A DNA stretch of 64,000 bases from Gibbula magus (Eukaryota; Mollusca; Gastropoda; Trochida; Trochidae), in contig OW388294.1 of NCBI GenBank assembly GCA_936450465.1, positions 66,267,575 through 66,331,574 on the forward strand. Reading direction: 5' to 3'. Below the pieces are notes generated by a model. The model did no database searches, was not told where the DNA came from, and saw only the letters and a program-made list of their open reading frames with translations. How positions within the stretch are numbered: position 1 is the first letter of the stretch; the number at the start of each line of letters is the position of its first letter. The translations under genes and the position numbers were made by a program. Positions 1 to 14,147 of the stretch are shown here, piece by piece.

Positions 1-3000
1 TACACACCATATACGTCCAACTTACAAACAACCCCTCATTATCTTAAAACTACATACCATATACGTCCAACTTACAAACAACCCCTCATTATCTTAAAAC
101 TACATACCATATACGACCAACTTACAAACAACCCCTCATTATCTTAAAACTACATACCATATACGTCCAACTCACAAACAACCCCTCATTATCTTAAAAC
201 TACATACCATAAACGTCCAATTTACAAACAACCCCTCATTATCTTAAAACTACATACCATATACGACCAACTTAGAAAAAAAAAACCTCATTATCTTAAA
301 ACTACATACCATATACGACCAACTTACAAAAAAACCCTCATTATCTTAAAGCTACATACCATATACGACCAACTTACAAACAACCCCTCATTATCTTAAA
401 ACTACACACCATATACGACCAACTTACAAACAACCCCTCATTATCTTAAAACTACATACCATATACGTCCAACTTACAAACAACCCCTCATTATCTTAAA
501 ACTACATACCATATACGTCACACTTACAAACAACCCCTCATTATCTTAAAACCACATACCATATACGACCAACTTACAAACAACCCCTCATTATCTTAAA
601 ACTACATACCATATACGACCAACTTACAAACAACCCCTCATCATCTTAAAACTACATACCATATACGTCCAACTTACAAACAACCCCTCATTATCTTAAA
701 ACTACATACCATATACGTCCAACTTACAAACAACCCCTCATTATCTTAAAACTACATACCATATACGACCAACTTACAAACAACCCCTCATTATCTTAAA
801 ACTACATACCATATACGTCCAACTCACAAACAACCCCTCATTATCTTAAAACTACATACCATAAACGTCCAATTTACAAACAACCCCTCATTATCTTAAA
901 ACTACATACCATATACGACCAACTTAGAAAAAAAAAACCTCATTATCTTAAAACTACATACCATATACGACCAACTTACAAAAAAACCCTCATTATCTTA
1001 AAGCTACATACCATATACGACCAACTTACAAACAACCCCTCATTATCTTAAAACTACACACCATATACGACCAACTTACAAACAACCCCTCATTATCTTA
1101 AAACTACATACCATATACGTCCAACTTACAAACAACCCCTCATTATCTTAAAACTACATACCATATACGTCACACTTACAAACAACCCCTCATTATCTTA
1201 AAACCACATACCATATACGACCAACTTACAAACAACCCCTCATTATCTTAAAACTACATACCATATACGACCAACTTACAAACAACCCCTCATCATCTTA
1301 AAACTACATACCATATACGTCCAACTTACAAACAACCCCTCATTATCTTAAAGCTACATACCATATACGTCCAACTTACAAACAACCCCTCATTATCTTA
1401 TAACTACATACCATAAACGTCCAACTTACAAACAACCCCTCATTATCTTAAAACTACATACCATAAACGTCCAACTTACAAACAACCCCTCATTATCTTA
1501 AAACTACATACCATATACGTCCAACTTACAAAGAACCCCTCATTATCTTAAAACTACATACCATATACGTCCAACTTACAAACAACCCCTCGTTATCTTA
1601 AAACTACATACCATATACGACCAACTTACAAACAACCCCTCATTATCTTAAAACTACATACCATATACGTCCAACTTACAAACAACCCCTCATTATCTAA
1701 AAGCTACATACCATATACGACCAACTTACAAACAACCCCTCATTATCTTAAAACTACATACCATATACGACCAACTTACAAACAACCCCTCATTATCTTA
1801 AAACTACATACCATATACGTCCAACTTACAAACAACCCCTCATTATCTTAAAACTACATACCATATACGTCCAACTTACAAACAACCCCTCATTATCTTA
1901 AAACTACATACCATATACGTCCAACTCACAAACAACCCCTCATTATCTTAAAACTACATACCATAAACGACCAACTTACAAACAATACCTCATTATCTTA
2001 AAACTACATACCATATACGTCCAACTTACAAACAACCCCTCATTATCTTAAAACTACATACCATATACGTCCATCTTACAAACAACCCCTCATTATCTTA
2101 AAATTACAAACCATATACGTCCAACTTACAAACAACCCCTCATTATCTTAAAACTACATACCATATACGTCCAACTTACAAACAACCCCTCATTATCTTA
2201 AAGCTACATACCATATACGTCCAACTTACAAACAACCCCTCATTATCTTAAAACTACATACCATATACGTCCAACTTACAAACAACCCCTCATTATCTTA
2301 AAACTACATACCATATACGTCCAACTTACAAACAACCCCTCATTATCTTAAAACTACATACCATATACGTCCAACTTACAAACAACCCCTCATTATCTTA
2401 AAACTACATACCATATACGTCCAACTTACAAACAACCCCTCATTATCTTAAAACTACATACCATATACGTCCAACTTACAAACAACCCCTCATTATCTTA
2501 AAGCTACATACCATAAACGACCATCTTACAAACAACCCCTCATTTTCTTAAAACTACATACCATATACGTCCAACTTACAAACAACCCCTCATTATCTTA
2601 AAACTACATACCATATACATCCAACTTACAAACAACCCCTCATTATCTTAAAACTACATACCATATACGACCAACTTACAAACAACCCCTCATTATCTTA
2701 AAGCTACATACCATATACGTCCAACTTACAAACAACCCCTCATTATCTTAAAACTACATACCATATACGTCCAACTCACAAACAACCCCTCATTATCTTA
2801 AAACTACATACCATATACGTCCAACTCACAAACAACCCCTCATTATCTTAAAACTACATACCATATACGACCAACTTACAAACAACCCCTCATTATCTTA
2901 AAACTACATACCATAAATGACCAACTTACAAACAACCCCTCATTATCTTAAAACTACATACCATATACGTCCAACTTACAAACAACCCCTCATTATCTTA

Positions 3001-6000
3001 AAACTACATACCATATACGTCCAACTTACAAACAACCCCTCATTATCTTAAAACTACAAACCATATACGTCCAACTTACAAACAACCCCTCATTATCTTA
3101 AAACTACATACCATATACATCCAACTTACAAACAACCCCTCATTATCTTAAAGCTACATACCATATACGTCCAACTTACAAACAACCCCTCATTATCTTA
3201 AAACTACATACCATATACGTCCAACTTACAAACAACCCCTCATTATCTTAAAACTACATACCATATACGTCCAACTTACAAACAACCCCTCATTATCTTA
3301 AAGCTACATACCATAAACGACCATCTTACAAACAACCCCTCATTTTCTTAAAACTACATACCATATACGTCCAACTTACAAACAACCCCTCATTATCTTA
3401 AAACTACATACCATATACGTCCAACTCACAAACAACCCCTCATTATCTTAAAACTACATACCATATACGTCCAACTCACAAACAACCCCTCATTATCTTA
3501 AAACTACATACCATATACGACCAACTTACAAACAACCCCTCATTATCTTAAAGCTACATACCATATACGTCCAACTTACAAACAACCCCTCATTATCTTA
3601 AAGCTACATACCATATACGTCCAACTTACAAACAACCCCTCATTATCTTAAAACTACATACCATATACGTCCAACTTACAAACAACCCCTCATTATCTTA
3701 AAACTACATACCATAAACGACCAACTTACAAACAACACCTCATTATCTCAAAACTACATACCATATACGTCCAACTTACAAACAACCCCTCATTATCTTA
3801 AAACTACATACCATATACGTCCATCTTACAAACAACCCCTCATTATCTTAAAACTACAAACCATATACGTCCAACTTACAAACAACCCCTCATTATCTTA
3901 AAACTACATACCATATACGACCAACTTACAAACAACCCCTCATTATCTTAAACTACATAACATATACGACCAACTTACAAACAACCCCTCATTATCTTAA
4001 AACTACATACCATATACGACCAACTTACAAAAAAACCCTCATGATCTTAAAGCTACATACCATATACGACCAACTTACAAACAACCCCTCATTATCTTAA
4101 AACTACATACCATATACGTCCAACTTACAAACAACCCCTCATTATCTTAAACTACATAACATATACGACCAACTTACAAACAACCCCTCATTATCTTAAA
4201 ACTACATACCATATACGACCAACTTACAAAAAAACCCTCATGATCTTAAAGCTACATACCATATACGACCAACTTACAAACAACCCCTCATTATCTTAAA
4301 ACTACATACCATATACGACCAACTTACAAACAACCCCTCATTATCTTAAACTACATAACATATACGACCAACTTACAAACAACCCCTCATTATCTTAAAA
4401 CTACATACCATATACGACCAACTTACAAAAAAACCCTCATTATCTTAAAGCTACATACCATATACGACCAACTTACAAACAACCCCTCATTATCTTAAAA
4501 CTACATACCATATACGACCAACTTACAAACAACCCCTCATTATCTTAAAACTACATACCATATACGTCCAACTTACAAACAACCCCTCATTATCTTAAAA
4601 CTACATACCATATACGTCCAACTTACAAACAACCCCTCATTATCTTAAAACTACATACCATATACGTCCAACTTACAAACAACCCCTCGTTATCTTAAAA
4701 CTACATACCATATACGACCAACTTACAAACAACCCCTCATTATCTTAAAACTACATACCATATACGTCCAACTTACAAACAACCCCTCATTATCTTAAAA
4801 CTACATACCATATACGTCCAACTCACAAACAACCCCTCATTATCTTAAAACTACATACCATAAACGTCCAACTTACAAACAACCCCTCATTATCTTAATA
4901 CTACATACCATATACGACCAACTTAGAAAAAAAAAACTTCATTATCTTAAAACTACATACCATATACGACCAACATACAAAAAAACCCTCATTATCTTAA
5001 AGCTACATACCATATACGACCAACTTACAAACAACCCCTCATTATCTTAAAACTACACACCATATACGACCAACTTACAAACAACCCCTCATTATCTTAA
5101 AACTACATACCATATACGTCCAACTTACAAACAACCCCTCATTATCTTAAAACTACATACCATATACGTCACACTTACAAACAACCCCTCATTATCTTAA
5201 AACCACATACCATAGACGACCAACTTACAAACAACCCCTCATTATCTTAAAACTACATACCATATACGACCAACTTACAAACAACCCCTCATCATCTTAA
5301 AACTACATACCATATACGTCCAACTTACAAACAACCCCTCATTATCTTAAAGCTACATACCATATACGTCCAACTTACAAACAACCCCTCATTATCTTAT
5401 AACTACATACCATAAACGTCCAACTTACAAACAACCCCTCATTATCTTAAAACTACATACCATATACGTCCAACTTACAAACAACCCCTCATTATCTTAA
5501 AACTACATACCATATACGTCCAACTTACAAACAACCCCTCATTATCTTTAAACTACATACCATAAACGTCCAACTTACAAACAACCCCTCATTATCTTAA
5601 AACTACATACCATATACGTCCAACTTACAAAGAACCCCTCATTATCTTAAAACTACATACCATATACGTCCAACTTACAAACAACCCCTCATTATCTTAA
5701 AACTACATACCATATACGACCAACTTACAAACAACCCTTCATTATCTTAAAACTACATACCATATACGTCCAACTTACAAACAACCCCTCATTATCTTAA
5801 AACTACATACCATATACGTCCAACTCACAAACAACCCCTCATTATCTTAAAACTACATACCATAAACGTCCAACTTACAAACAACCCCTCATTATCTTAA
5901 AACTACATACCATATACGACCAACTTAGAAAAAAAAACCCTCATTATCTTAAAACTACACACCATATATGACCAACTTACAAACAACCCCTCATTATCTT

Positions 6001-9000
6001 AAAACTACATACCATATACGTCCAACTTACAAACAACCCCTCATTATCTTAAAACTACATACCATATACGTCACACTTACAAACAACCCCTCATTATCTT
6101 AAAACCACATACCATATACGACCAACTTACAAACAACCCCTCATTATCTTAAAACTACATACCATATACGACCAACTTACAAACAACCCCTCATTATCTT
6201 AAAACTACATACCATATACGTCCAACTTACAAACAACCCCTCATTATCTTAAAGCTACATACCATATACGTCCAACTTACAAACAACCCCTCATTATCTT
6301 ATAACCACATACCATAAACGTCCAACTTACAAACAACCCCTCATTATCTTAAAACTACATACCATATACGTCCAACTTACAAACAACCCCTCATTATCTT
6401 AAAACTACATACCATATACGTCCAACTTACAAACAACCCCTCATTATCTTAAAACTACATACCATAAACGTCCAACTTACAAACAACCCCTCATTATCTT
6501 AAAACGACATACCATATACGTCCAACTTACAAAGAACCCCTCATTATCTTAAAACTACATACCATATACGTCCAACTTACAAACAACCCCTCGTTATCTT
6601 AAAACTACATACCATATACGACCAACTTACAAACAACCCCTCATTATCTTAAAACTACATACCATATACGTCCAACTTACAAACAACCCCTCATTATCTT
6701 AAAACTACATACCATATACGTCCAACTCACAAACAACCCCTCATTATCTTAAAACTACATACCATAAACGTCCAACTTACAAACAACCCCTCATTATCTT
6801 AAAACTACATACCATATACGACCAACTTAGAAAAAAAACCCCTCATTATCTTAAAACTACACACCATATATGACCAACTTACAAACAACCCCTCATTATC
6901 TTAAAACTACATACCATATACGTCCAACTTACAAACAACCCCTCATTATCTTAAAACTACATACCATATACGTCCAACTTACAAACAACCCCTCGTTATC
7001 TTAAAACTACATACCATATACGACCAACTTACAAACAACCCCTCATTATCTTAAAACTACATACCATATACGTCCAACTTACAAACAACCCCTCATTATC
7101 TTAAAACTACATACCATATACGTCCAACTCACAAACAACCCCTCATTATCTTAAAACTACATACCATAAACGTCCAACTTACAAACAACCCCTCATTATC
7201 TTAAAACTACATACCATATACGACCAACTTAGAAAAAAAAACCCTCATTATCTTAAAACTACATACCATATACGACCAACTTACAAAAAAACCCTCATTA
7301 TCTTAAAGCTACATACCATATACGACCAACTTACAAACAACCCCTCATTATCTTAAAACTACACACCATATACGACCAACTTACAAACAACCCCTCATTA
7401 TCTTAAAACTACATACCATATACGTCCAACTTACAAACAACCCCTCATTATCTTAAAACTACATACCATATACGTCACACTTACAAACAACCCCTCATTA
7501 TCTTAAAACCACATACCATATACGACCAACTTACAAACAACCCCTCATTATCTTAAAACTACATCCCATATACGACCAACTTACAAACAACCCCTCATTA
7601 TCTTAAAACTACATACCATATACGTCCAACTTACAAACAACCCCTCATTATCTTAAAGCTACATACCATATACGTCAAACTTACAAACAACCCCTCATTA
7701 TCTTATAACCACATACCATAAACGTCCAACTTACAAACAACCCCTCATTATCTTAAAACTACATACAATATACGTCCAACTTACAAACAACCCCTCATTA
7801 TCTTAAAACTACATACCATATACGTCCAACTTACAAAACAACCCCTCATTATCTTAAAACTACATACCATAAACGTCCAACTTACAAACAACCCCTCATT
7901 ATCTTAAAACTACATACCATATACGACCAACTTACAAACAAACCCTCATTATCTAAAAAACAACATACCATATACGACCAACTTACAAAAAAACCCTCAT
8001 TATCTAAAAGCTACATACCATATACGACCAACTTACAAACAACCCCTCATTATCTTAAAACTACATACCATATACGACCAACTTACAAACAACCCCTCAT
8101 TATCTTAAAACTACATACCATATACGTCCAACTTACAAACAACCCCTCATTATCTTAAAACTACATACCATATACGTCACACTTACAAACAACCCCTCAT
8201 TATCTTAAAACCACATACCATATACGACCAACTTACAAACAACCCCTCATTATCTTAAAACTACATACCATATACGACCAACTTACAAACAACCCCTCAT
8301 TATCTTAAAACTCCATACCATATACGACCAACTTACAAACAAACCCTCATTATCTTAAAACTACATACCATATACGATCAACTTACAAACAACCCCTCAT
8401 TATCTTAAAACTACATACCATATACGACCAACTTACAAACAACCCCTCATTATCTTAAAACTACATATCCTATACGTCCAACTTACAAACAAACCCTCAT
8501 TATCTTAAAGCTACATACCATATATGACCAACTTACAAACAACCCCTCATTATCTTAAAACTACAAACCATTTACGTCAGACTTACAAACAACCCCTCAT
8601 TATCTTAAAACTACATACCATATACGACCAACTTACAAACAACCCCTCATTATCTTAAAACTACATACCATATACGACCAACTTACAAACAACCCCTCAT
8701 TATCTTAAAACTACATACCATATACGACCAACTTACAAACAAACCCTCATTATCTTAAAACTACATACCATATACGTCCAACTTACAAACAACCCCTCAT
8801 TATCTTAAAACTACATACCATATACGTCCAACTTAAAAAAAAACATCATTATCTTAAAACTACATACCATATACGTCCAACTTACAATAAACCCCTCATT
8901 ATCTTAAAACTACATACCATATATACGTCCAACTTACAAACAACCCCTCATTATCTTAAAACTACATACCATATACGACCAACTTACAAAAAAACCCTCA

Positions 9001-10002
9001 TTATCTTAAAGCTACATACCATATACGACCAACTTACAAACAACCCCTCATTATCTTAAAACTACATACCATATACGACCAACTTACAAACAAACCCTCA
9101 TTATCTTAAAACTACATACCATATACGTCCAACTTACAAACAACCCCTCATTATCTTAAAACTACATACCATATACGTCCAACTTACAAACAAACCCCTC
9201 ATTATCTTAAAGCTACATACCATATACGACCAACTTACAAACAACCCCTCATTATCTTAAAACTACATACCATATAGGTCCAACTTACAAACAAACCCCT
9301 CATTATCTTAAAGCTACATACGATATACGACCAACTTACAAACAACCCCTCATTATCTAAAAACTACATACCATATACGACCAACTTACAAACAAACCCT
9401 CATTATCTTAAAACTACATACCATATACGTCCAACTTACAAACAACCCCTCATTATCTTAAAACTTCATACCATATACGTCCAACTTACAAACAAACCCC
9501 TCATTATCTTAAAGCTACATACCATATACGACCAACTTACAAACAACCCCTCATTATCTTAAAACTACATACCATATAGGTCCAACTTACAAACAAACCC
9601 CTCATTATCTTAAAGCTACATACGATATACGACCAACTTACAAACAACCCCTCATTATCTTAAAACTACATACCATATGTTCAACTTACAAACAACCCCT
9701 CATTATCTTAAAACTACATACCATATACGTCAAACTCACAAACAACCCCTCATTATCTTAAAACTACATACCATATACGACCAACTTACAAACAACCCCT
9801 CATTATCTTAAAACTACATACCATAAACGACCAACTTACAAACAACCCCTCATTATCTTAAAACTACATACCATATACGACCAACTTACAAACAACCCTC
9901 ATTATCTTAAATCTACATACCATAAACGACCAACTTACAAACAATACCTCATTATCTTAAAACTACATACCATATATGACCAACTTACAAACAACCCCTC
10001 AT
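1..10002. repeat. 50-bp satellite array (about 200 units) with higher-order structure
   Basis: The whole stretch is tandem copies of a 50-bp unit (consensus contains CTACATACCATATACG, then TCCAACTTACAAAC, then AACCCCTCATTATC). It runs in from the left window edge and stops at about 10002, where non-repetitive sequence starts. Units differ by diagnostic variants: CGTCC versus CGACC, a GTCACACTT variant, an A-rich TTAGAAAAAA variant, AAGCTAC versus AAACTAC. These variants recur at multiples of 50 bp (for example 651 bp apart near the left edge), so the array contains higher-order repeats. It has no coding content and could be pericentromeric or interstitial heterochromatin, or could lie in a large intron of the minus-strand gene to its right. 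Confidence 0.97.
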
Positions 10003-10890
10003 TTCATGTCTTGTATGGAGTTTCCAAAAATTTGAATTTAAATTTTGTTTTATTCGTAACTATTATGAACTCATTTTGATACTTTTGATATCGTAAGACA
10101 GGAGGATGAGATTCTTACAGATCAAACATCTACCAAGTATTAGAGAAATAATGTGCAGGCTCTAATAATATGAAACCCGGTTACACCAAACTTACCCTCT
10201 TCCTGTTGTAGTTCCTCATATCCAGCTTCTCTGGAATTACTTCTCGAATACCTCAATCTATCTGAAATTCACAGTCATTCATATTGACTAAGATTGACTG
10301 TTTTTTAAAATTCTTACAAACTAATATTTTCAGATAAACTAATTTTGGTTGTATTTTTTGACTGAAATGTTAAAAATATTATCAATGAAACACTGACCTT
10401 GTACAGAGGGATAAAAATTGCAAAATAATGCATCTACCGGAATACGAACATGTTCTGTAGAATCCTCCCACAAGGTCTGAGAACACTCTGTATAGGCAAG
10501 TGTTCTGAACCAGTTTTGCACAGCCAAAGCCCAGTCAAAAAGCTGACCAATCACATCATAGTTTTTAAACATTCGCTGTTTTGAAAGCATTCAGAACAGA
10601 CCAAAGGATAGCTTTTGTTCGACATCTTGTGATTGGTTAACTGAATTGCGTCAGAACATGGGAGTCTACGGGCTGCTATCAGAGGAACCCTCTGAACGAT
10701 ATGTCAGTTTGTATCACCGTAGATGCACTTTTTTGCAATTCTTATTCCTCGGAAAACCGGTGATTTTAATCAGACTGATCAATGAAATAAAGGTAAACAA
10801 CTTGCGGCCATTAGAGTGTTTGAATGCAATGCATCTGAGGTTATCCTCAGAAAGAAAAGATAACTCATTGAACAAGGTGACCCAGAGTAA
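10003..10890. repeat. Intergenic stretch with a foldback (inverted-repeat) element at about 10370-10795
   Basis: The first 350 bases hold nothing recognisable. From about 10370 to 10795 two diverged arms are inverted relative to each other: the left arm around 10380-10445, read on the minus strand, resembles the right arm around 10720-10795 (both contain TAGATGCA followed by TTTGCAATT). A third related segment lies at 19075-19230 in plus orientation (shared GATTGGTTAACTGAA and TCAGAACATG). The small ORFs on both strands here are explained by the repeat and are not called as genes. Confidence 0.6.
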
Positions 10891-12072
10891 TTAAAGGGAC
10901 ACTCTGTATGTTATTGAAGTAACATAGGTCAAAATTTACTAAGGGTGTTATTTTATCGTAGTAATTACTGTTGTTCAGTCGTGATTATGGTCGAAAACCG
11001 GACAATGTTCCGCGGATGGTCCCCGTCAATTGTTCAAACGTAATTTTGAAAACTTATGTAGCAGACAAACGAGACAGATATTGGATGGTACTGTTCAATG
11101 GAACATATAACTGGTATACTTGTAAATTTGGCACATGAATTCGGCTTTCATTGCTGTTGCTCTAGTTTCATTGAAAGCAAGTTATTGTCAAATATTTGTC
11201 ACTAGGGGATACACATGCAAGTTGAGTGAGATGATTTGAATGTAAATCAGGACATTTAATATTTATGTCTCCCCCCAAAGGGTCGGGAGACATATTGGTT
11301 TTAGCTGAGTTCCCGTCGGAGTTGGCGTTGGCGTTGGCGTTGGCGTTGGCGTCTGTGTTCCCATTTCGTTTCCGGAGCAGATCTCTAAAACTATGTGACC
11401 AATCATCACCAAACTTGGTATACTGTCTCTCCATATCGTGTAGATGTGCCTTTTGGGGGTTAGAGATTTTTTAAAATTTAATTTTTTTTTATTTCCATGG
11501 CAATGATTTGGACTTAGTCTATTTCAAGGGAAGTGTTCGTTTCCGGAGCAGATCTCCAAAACTATGTGACCAATCATCACCAAACTTGGTATTGTGTCTC
11601 TCCACATCATGTAGATGTGCCTTTTGGGGGTTAGAGATTTTTTTACATTTTTTTTTTTTTTTTATTTCTTCCTCATCGATTTGGACTTAGTCTTTTTCAA
11701 GGGTGTATTCGTTTCCGGAGCAGATCTCTAAAACTATGTGACCAATCATCACCAAACTTGGTATGCTGCCTCTCCATACCATGCAGATGTGCCTTTTGAG
11801 GGTTAGAGATATTTTAAAAATTTTAATTTTTTTTATTTCCATGCAACAATTTGAACTAATATTTTGTTTGCTACAGTTGTGGAGTTGATAGGTTATTTAT
11901 TCAAGTTGAATTATACAGAGAACATTAATGGTGCTTTATGATAGTATTGTTTAGAGGTTTGGAGCATTTGAGGAAGGGGGAGACATCTGTTTTTACGGGT
12001 AAAAACACTTTCTAGTTTTGTATGTATCTAATCTAAATAAAATTTCATTAAAAACGATTAGTGTCCCTTTAA
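10891..12072. mobile_element. TTAA-bounded MITE (TIR TTAAAGGGACACT) interrupted by a nested repeat
   Basis: The left end reads TTAAAGGGACACT and the right end AGTGTCCCTTTAA, a matching terminal inverted repeat with TTAA at both edges, as in piggyBac-type insertions. The outer MITE sequence runs 10891 to about 11262 and resumes at about 12015. Internal motifs such as CGAAAACCGGACAATG are shared with the 498-bp MITE family at 37102 and 45313, so the families are related. No transposase ORF is present, so it is non-autonomous. Its right TTAA is also the left TTAA of the next element. Confidence 0.7.
11265..12014. mobile_element. Nested repeat element with GTTGGC microsatellite and three 171-bp units
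   Basis: Inside the outer MITE lies a unit that begins with CTCCCCCCAAAGGGTCGG and ends with GGGGGAGACATCTGTTTTTA. It contains about five tandem GTTGGC hexamers (11322-11352) and then three diverged copies of a ~171-bp unit starting near 11369, 11539 and 11711. Each of these starts TTTCCGGAGCAGATCTC and contains AGATGTGCCTTTTG and a T-rich tail. A lone diverged copy lies at about 32735-32800. The small ORFs across this block (for example an Ala-Asn or Ala-Leu repeat peptide) are translations of the hexamer and not genes. Confidence 0.7.
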
Positions 12073-12531
12073 AGGTCATTCATTGTGTTGTTGGGTGTCA
12101 CATATTCCAAACGTTATAAATGGTGTTATTTTATCGAGAAGTACTAACTGTTGCCCAAAATAACCATTTTGATGATAGTTGACTAAGTATATTGACTATA
12201 TAAAGGTAAAAGTAGTGATATTTGATCGAAAAAACGGACAATGATTGGCGGACATCACATAAGTCAAACATTTATTTTGGGAACATATTTACAACAAAGA
12301 GACAAATTTGGGTTGATAATGTTTAATGGGTCATATAACTACTATGCATGTAAATGGGACCTGCAGTTTCAGTTTCTGCACAGTTATAATGATGTTGTTC
12401 GGTTTTAATTGGACACTAGTAATTATGATACAATTGGCGATTGGAGATGAATATGAAATATTTGCACCGAAATCAGCATATATGGTATGTATGTATGTAT
12501 GTAGGCCAAATAAAATTTAATGAAACACAAT
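12069..12531. mobile_element. Diverged copy of the 498-bp TTAA MITE family
   Basis: This segment begins TTTAAAGGTCATTCATTGTG and aligns along its length with the two better-preserved copies at 37102-37599 and 45313-45810 (shared CGTTATAAATGGTGTTA, TTTATCGAGAAGTAC, GATAGTTGACT). It ends near AAATTTAATGAAACACAAT, where the other copies continue into the inverted TIR; that end has decayed. It abuts the preceding MITE at a single shared TTAA (12069-12072). A short TATG microsatellite lies at 12485-12503. Confidence 0.75.
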
Positions 12532-12594
12532 TCTCACAAACCACCACTATGGATCTAGTGCTTACTAGATTTTTCAACTGTTCAACACACAGTA

Positions 12595-12790
12595 AGGTTT
12601 GGGTGCAAAGCTACACTGAATTTCAGAGTAGTACCACTCATGGTTCGCTAGTTCCAGCTAATGCTCATAGGTTTCAATGCAATGCATAGCCACATGGTGT
12701 TGTGGACTTTCTCCCTGCCATAATACTAGCAGCCACGATATAAGTGAAATACTCTTGAAAGCGGTGTTTAACCCCAACTCACCTCACCCC
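12595..12790 (+). repeat. tRNA-derived SINE, truncated copy lacking the tRNA head
   Basis: The sequence from about 12597 is the reverse complement of the body and tail of the SINEs at 14810, 33707, 34707 and 40196 (shared CACTGAATTTCAG, ATGGTTCGCTAGTTCCAG, ATGCATAGCCACATGG, ending in AACCCCAACTCACCTCACC). The tRNA-like promoter head present in the other copies is missing, as expected from 5' truncation during retrotransposition. Confidence 0.8.
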
Positions 12791-12889
12791 TTAGATTTTT
12801 TCAACCACCCTAACACCTCTTCTGACAATGGAAACTGAGCGGAACTTTGAACAAATACAGTTTGTGTGAAGAAAGTAAAATTCAACTAC

Positions 12890-13132
12890 CTGATACGGTG
12901 TGTCTGACGTCGAGGTGAAATTGACCGGACTCAGTCTTGTTATTGCTGAGATGAGCTATCCAACTATACCAGCCCTTGTGTTTAGACGTGACGTTGTGTA
13001 GAACAATCTCATTCGGAGCTGTCAGTAGACTTGAATAGACTTGCGAGTCAGTCTCGTTTCTCTCCTTCTTTATAACAGTCAGATGTTTAATCTGACAGAA
13101 CTCTGCTTCACCCATCACTGTCACACCCTTGC
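12890..13132 (-). CDS. Exon encoding an FGFR-like immunoglobulin half-domain (partial gene)
   Basis: The 243-nt open exon has a clean acceptor (TTTAAACCAG, then GC) and donor (TATCAG, then GTAGTT) on the minus strand, phase 1 at both ends. It encodes about 81 residues with an Ig-like second half: EIVLHNVTSKHKGWYSW, then a stretch ending FHLDV. This resembles the third Ig domain of FGF receptors (LxxxNVTxxDxGxYxC...LxV). The usual Cys after GxYx is Trp here, and the first Cys lies only in the motif EAEFCQIKH, so the canonical disulphide is not obvious. The next exon upstream on this strand (14427-14525) is phase-compatible. That exon follows a transmembrane helix, so this Ig exon may instead start or belong to another gene whose remaining exons lie left of the satellite. 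Confidence 0.6.
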
Positions 13133-13309
13133 CTGGTTTAAACAAAAGTTAGATTTATCAAAAGACATTGGGATTTTTAGAAAAGTAGAACTAGAGGCAG
13201 GCAAGTTAAAAATACGTTTTACACTTTAAGAATGCACAGTCTGACTCTATGGATAGACTTTGTTGAAATTAAATTGACATAGGGGGAAGAAAACACTATT
13301 ATTACCTAC

Positions 13310-13835
13310 CATGGTAATCATACGAGGGCTGCGTTCCATAACAGCGAGCGCTTAAATTGCTCATTGATCACTCAATATAGCGCTCAAGTAGCGCTCAAGT
13401 AGCACTCATTCTCTCTTGAATGACACAGTGCAAATTCCTCGAAGTTTGCTTGCCTTGCTACGTAGCGCTACATTGAGCAATCGCGTTCAAGAGAGGTTTA
13501 AAAGTAATCGCTAATTGAGCGATTACTTTGAAACCTCTCTTGAACACGGCCCAGGGTTCTTATTTTTCATGATGCTCTAGGACATGTCACTATATGGTGA
13601 CATGACGTCATAAACTAATGCTATGACATCACGTTTAGTCTATGATGTTGCGATCTGAATGTTGCGACGGCGAGTCATTAGTCTATGGTTGTACATGGAT
13701 TTTAGCGAATTTTCATCAATTTCATCACTTCGATAATACAGAATATTATATTTGTGTATGTCATACTATGTTTACGACACACGTGCATCGCTCTTGCTCG
13801 GGAAGATACTAATGGAGTCACTCCATTACAACCAG
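13310..13835. repeat. Composite foldback repeat with an inserted AGCGCTCA-type element and hairpin
   Basis: Flanking parts (13310-13332 and 13555-13835) resemble 58805-59100: both contain the ATGACGTCA-rich block, TGGATTTTAGCG and the shared TCATACTATGTTTACGACAC. Inserted between them at about 13333-13553 is a piece of the family seen at 42510-43779, with TCCATAACAGCGAGCGCTTA and repeated AGCGCTCAAGT. It contains a near-perfect hairpin at 13486-13546 (GTTCAAGAGAGGTTTAAAAG against its complement). No coding signal is seen. Confidence 0.6.
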
Positions 13836-14147
13836 GTTTTACACTCTGAGATTGTGAGATCTGACAAGTATGGAATTGACTTGATTAAAATCAAACTTGA
13901 CATGAAAGACGAAAACTAAACAGGAAGCATGTTAAGGTCAGCAGCCATAACTAGAAGCCCAATATTAACCACAAGGTAGCAAGTGACACCTAATGTGTAG
14001 ACTTTGTCTTTAAGTTGAATTGGCACTGGCATAGGAAGGAGCCTTTGGAACACAAGCTTTTGTCCTAAATATAGCACGGTCTGACCACAGGCACCTGACC
14101 CTGAATATAAACTTACATATACATACTAACATATAAAGAAGATAACA

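Noticed and set aside
1..10002. CRISPR-like array
   Set aside because: Units are directly adjacent without unique spacers and the window is eukaryotic; it is a satellite.
11168..11474. Overlapping ORFs with Ala-Asn and Ala-Leu dipeptide repeats
   Set aside because: They are translations of the GTTGGC microsatellite on the two strands and have no independent support.
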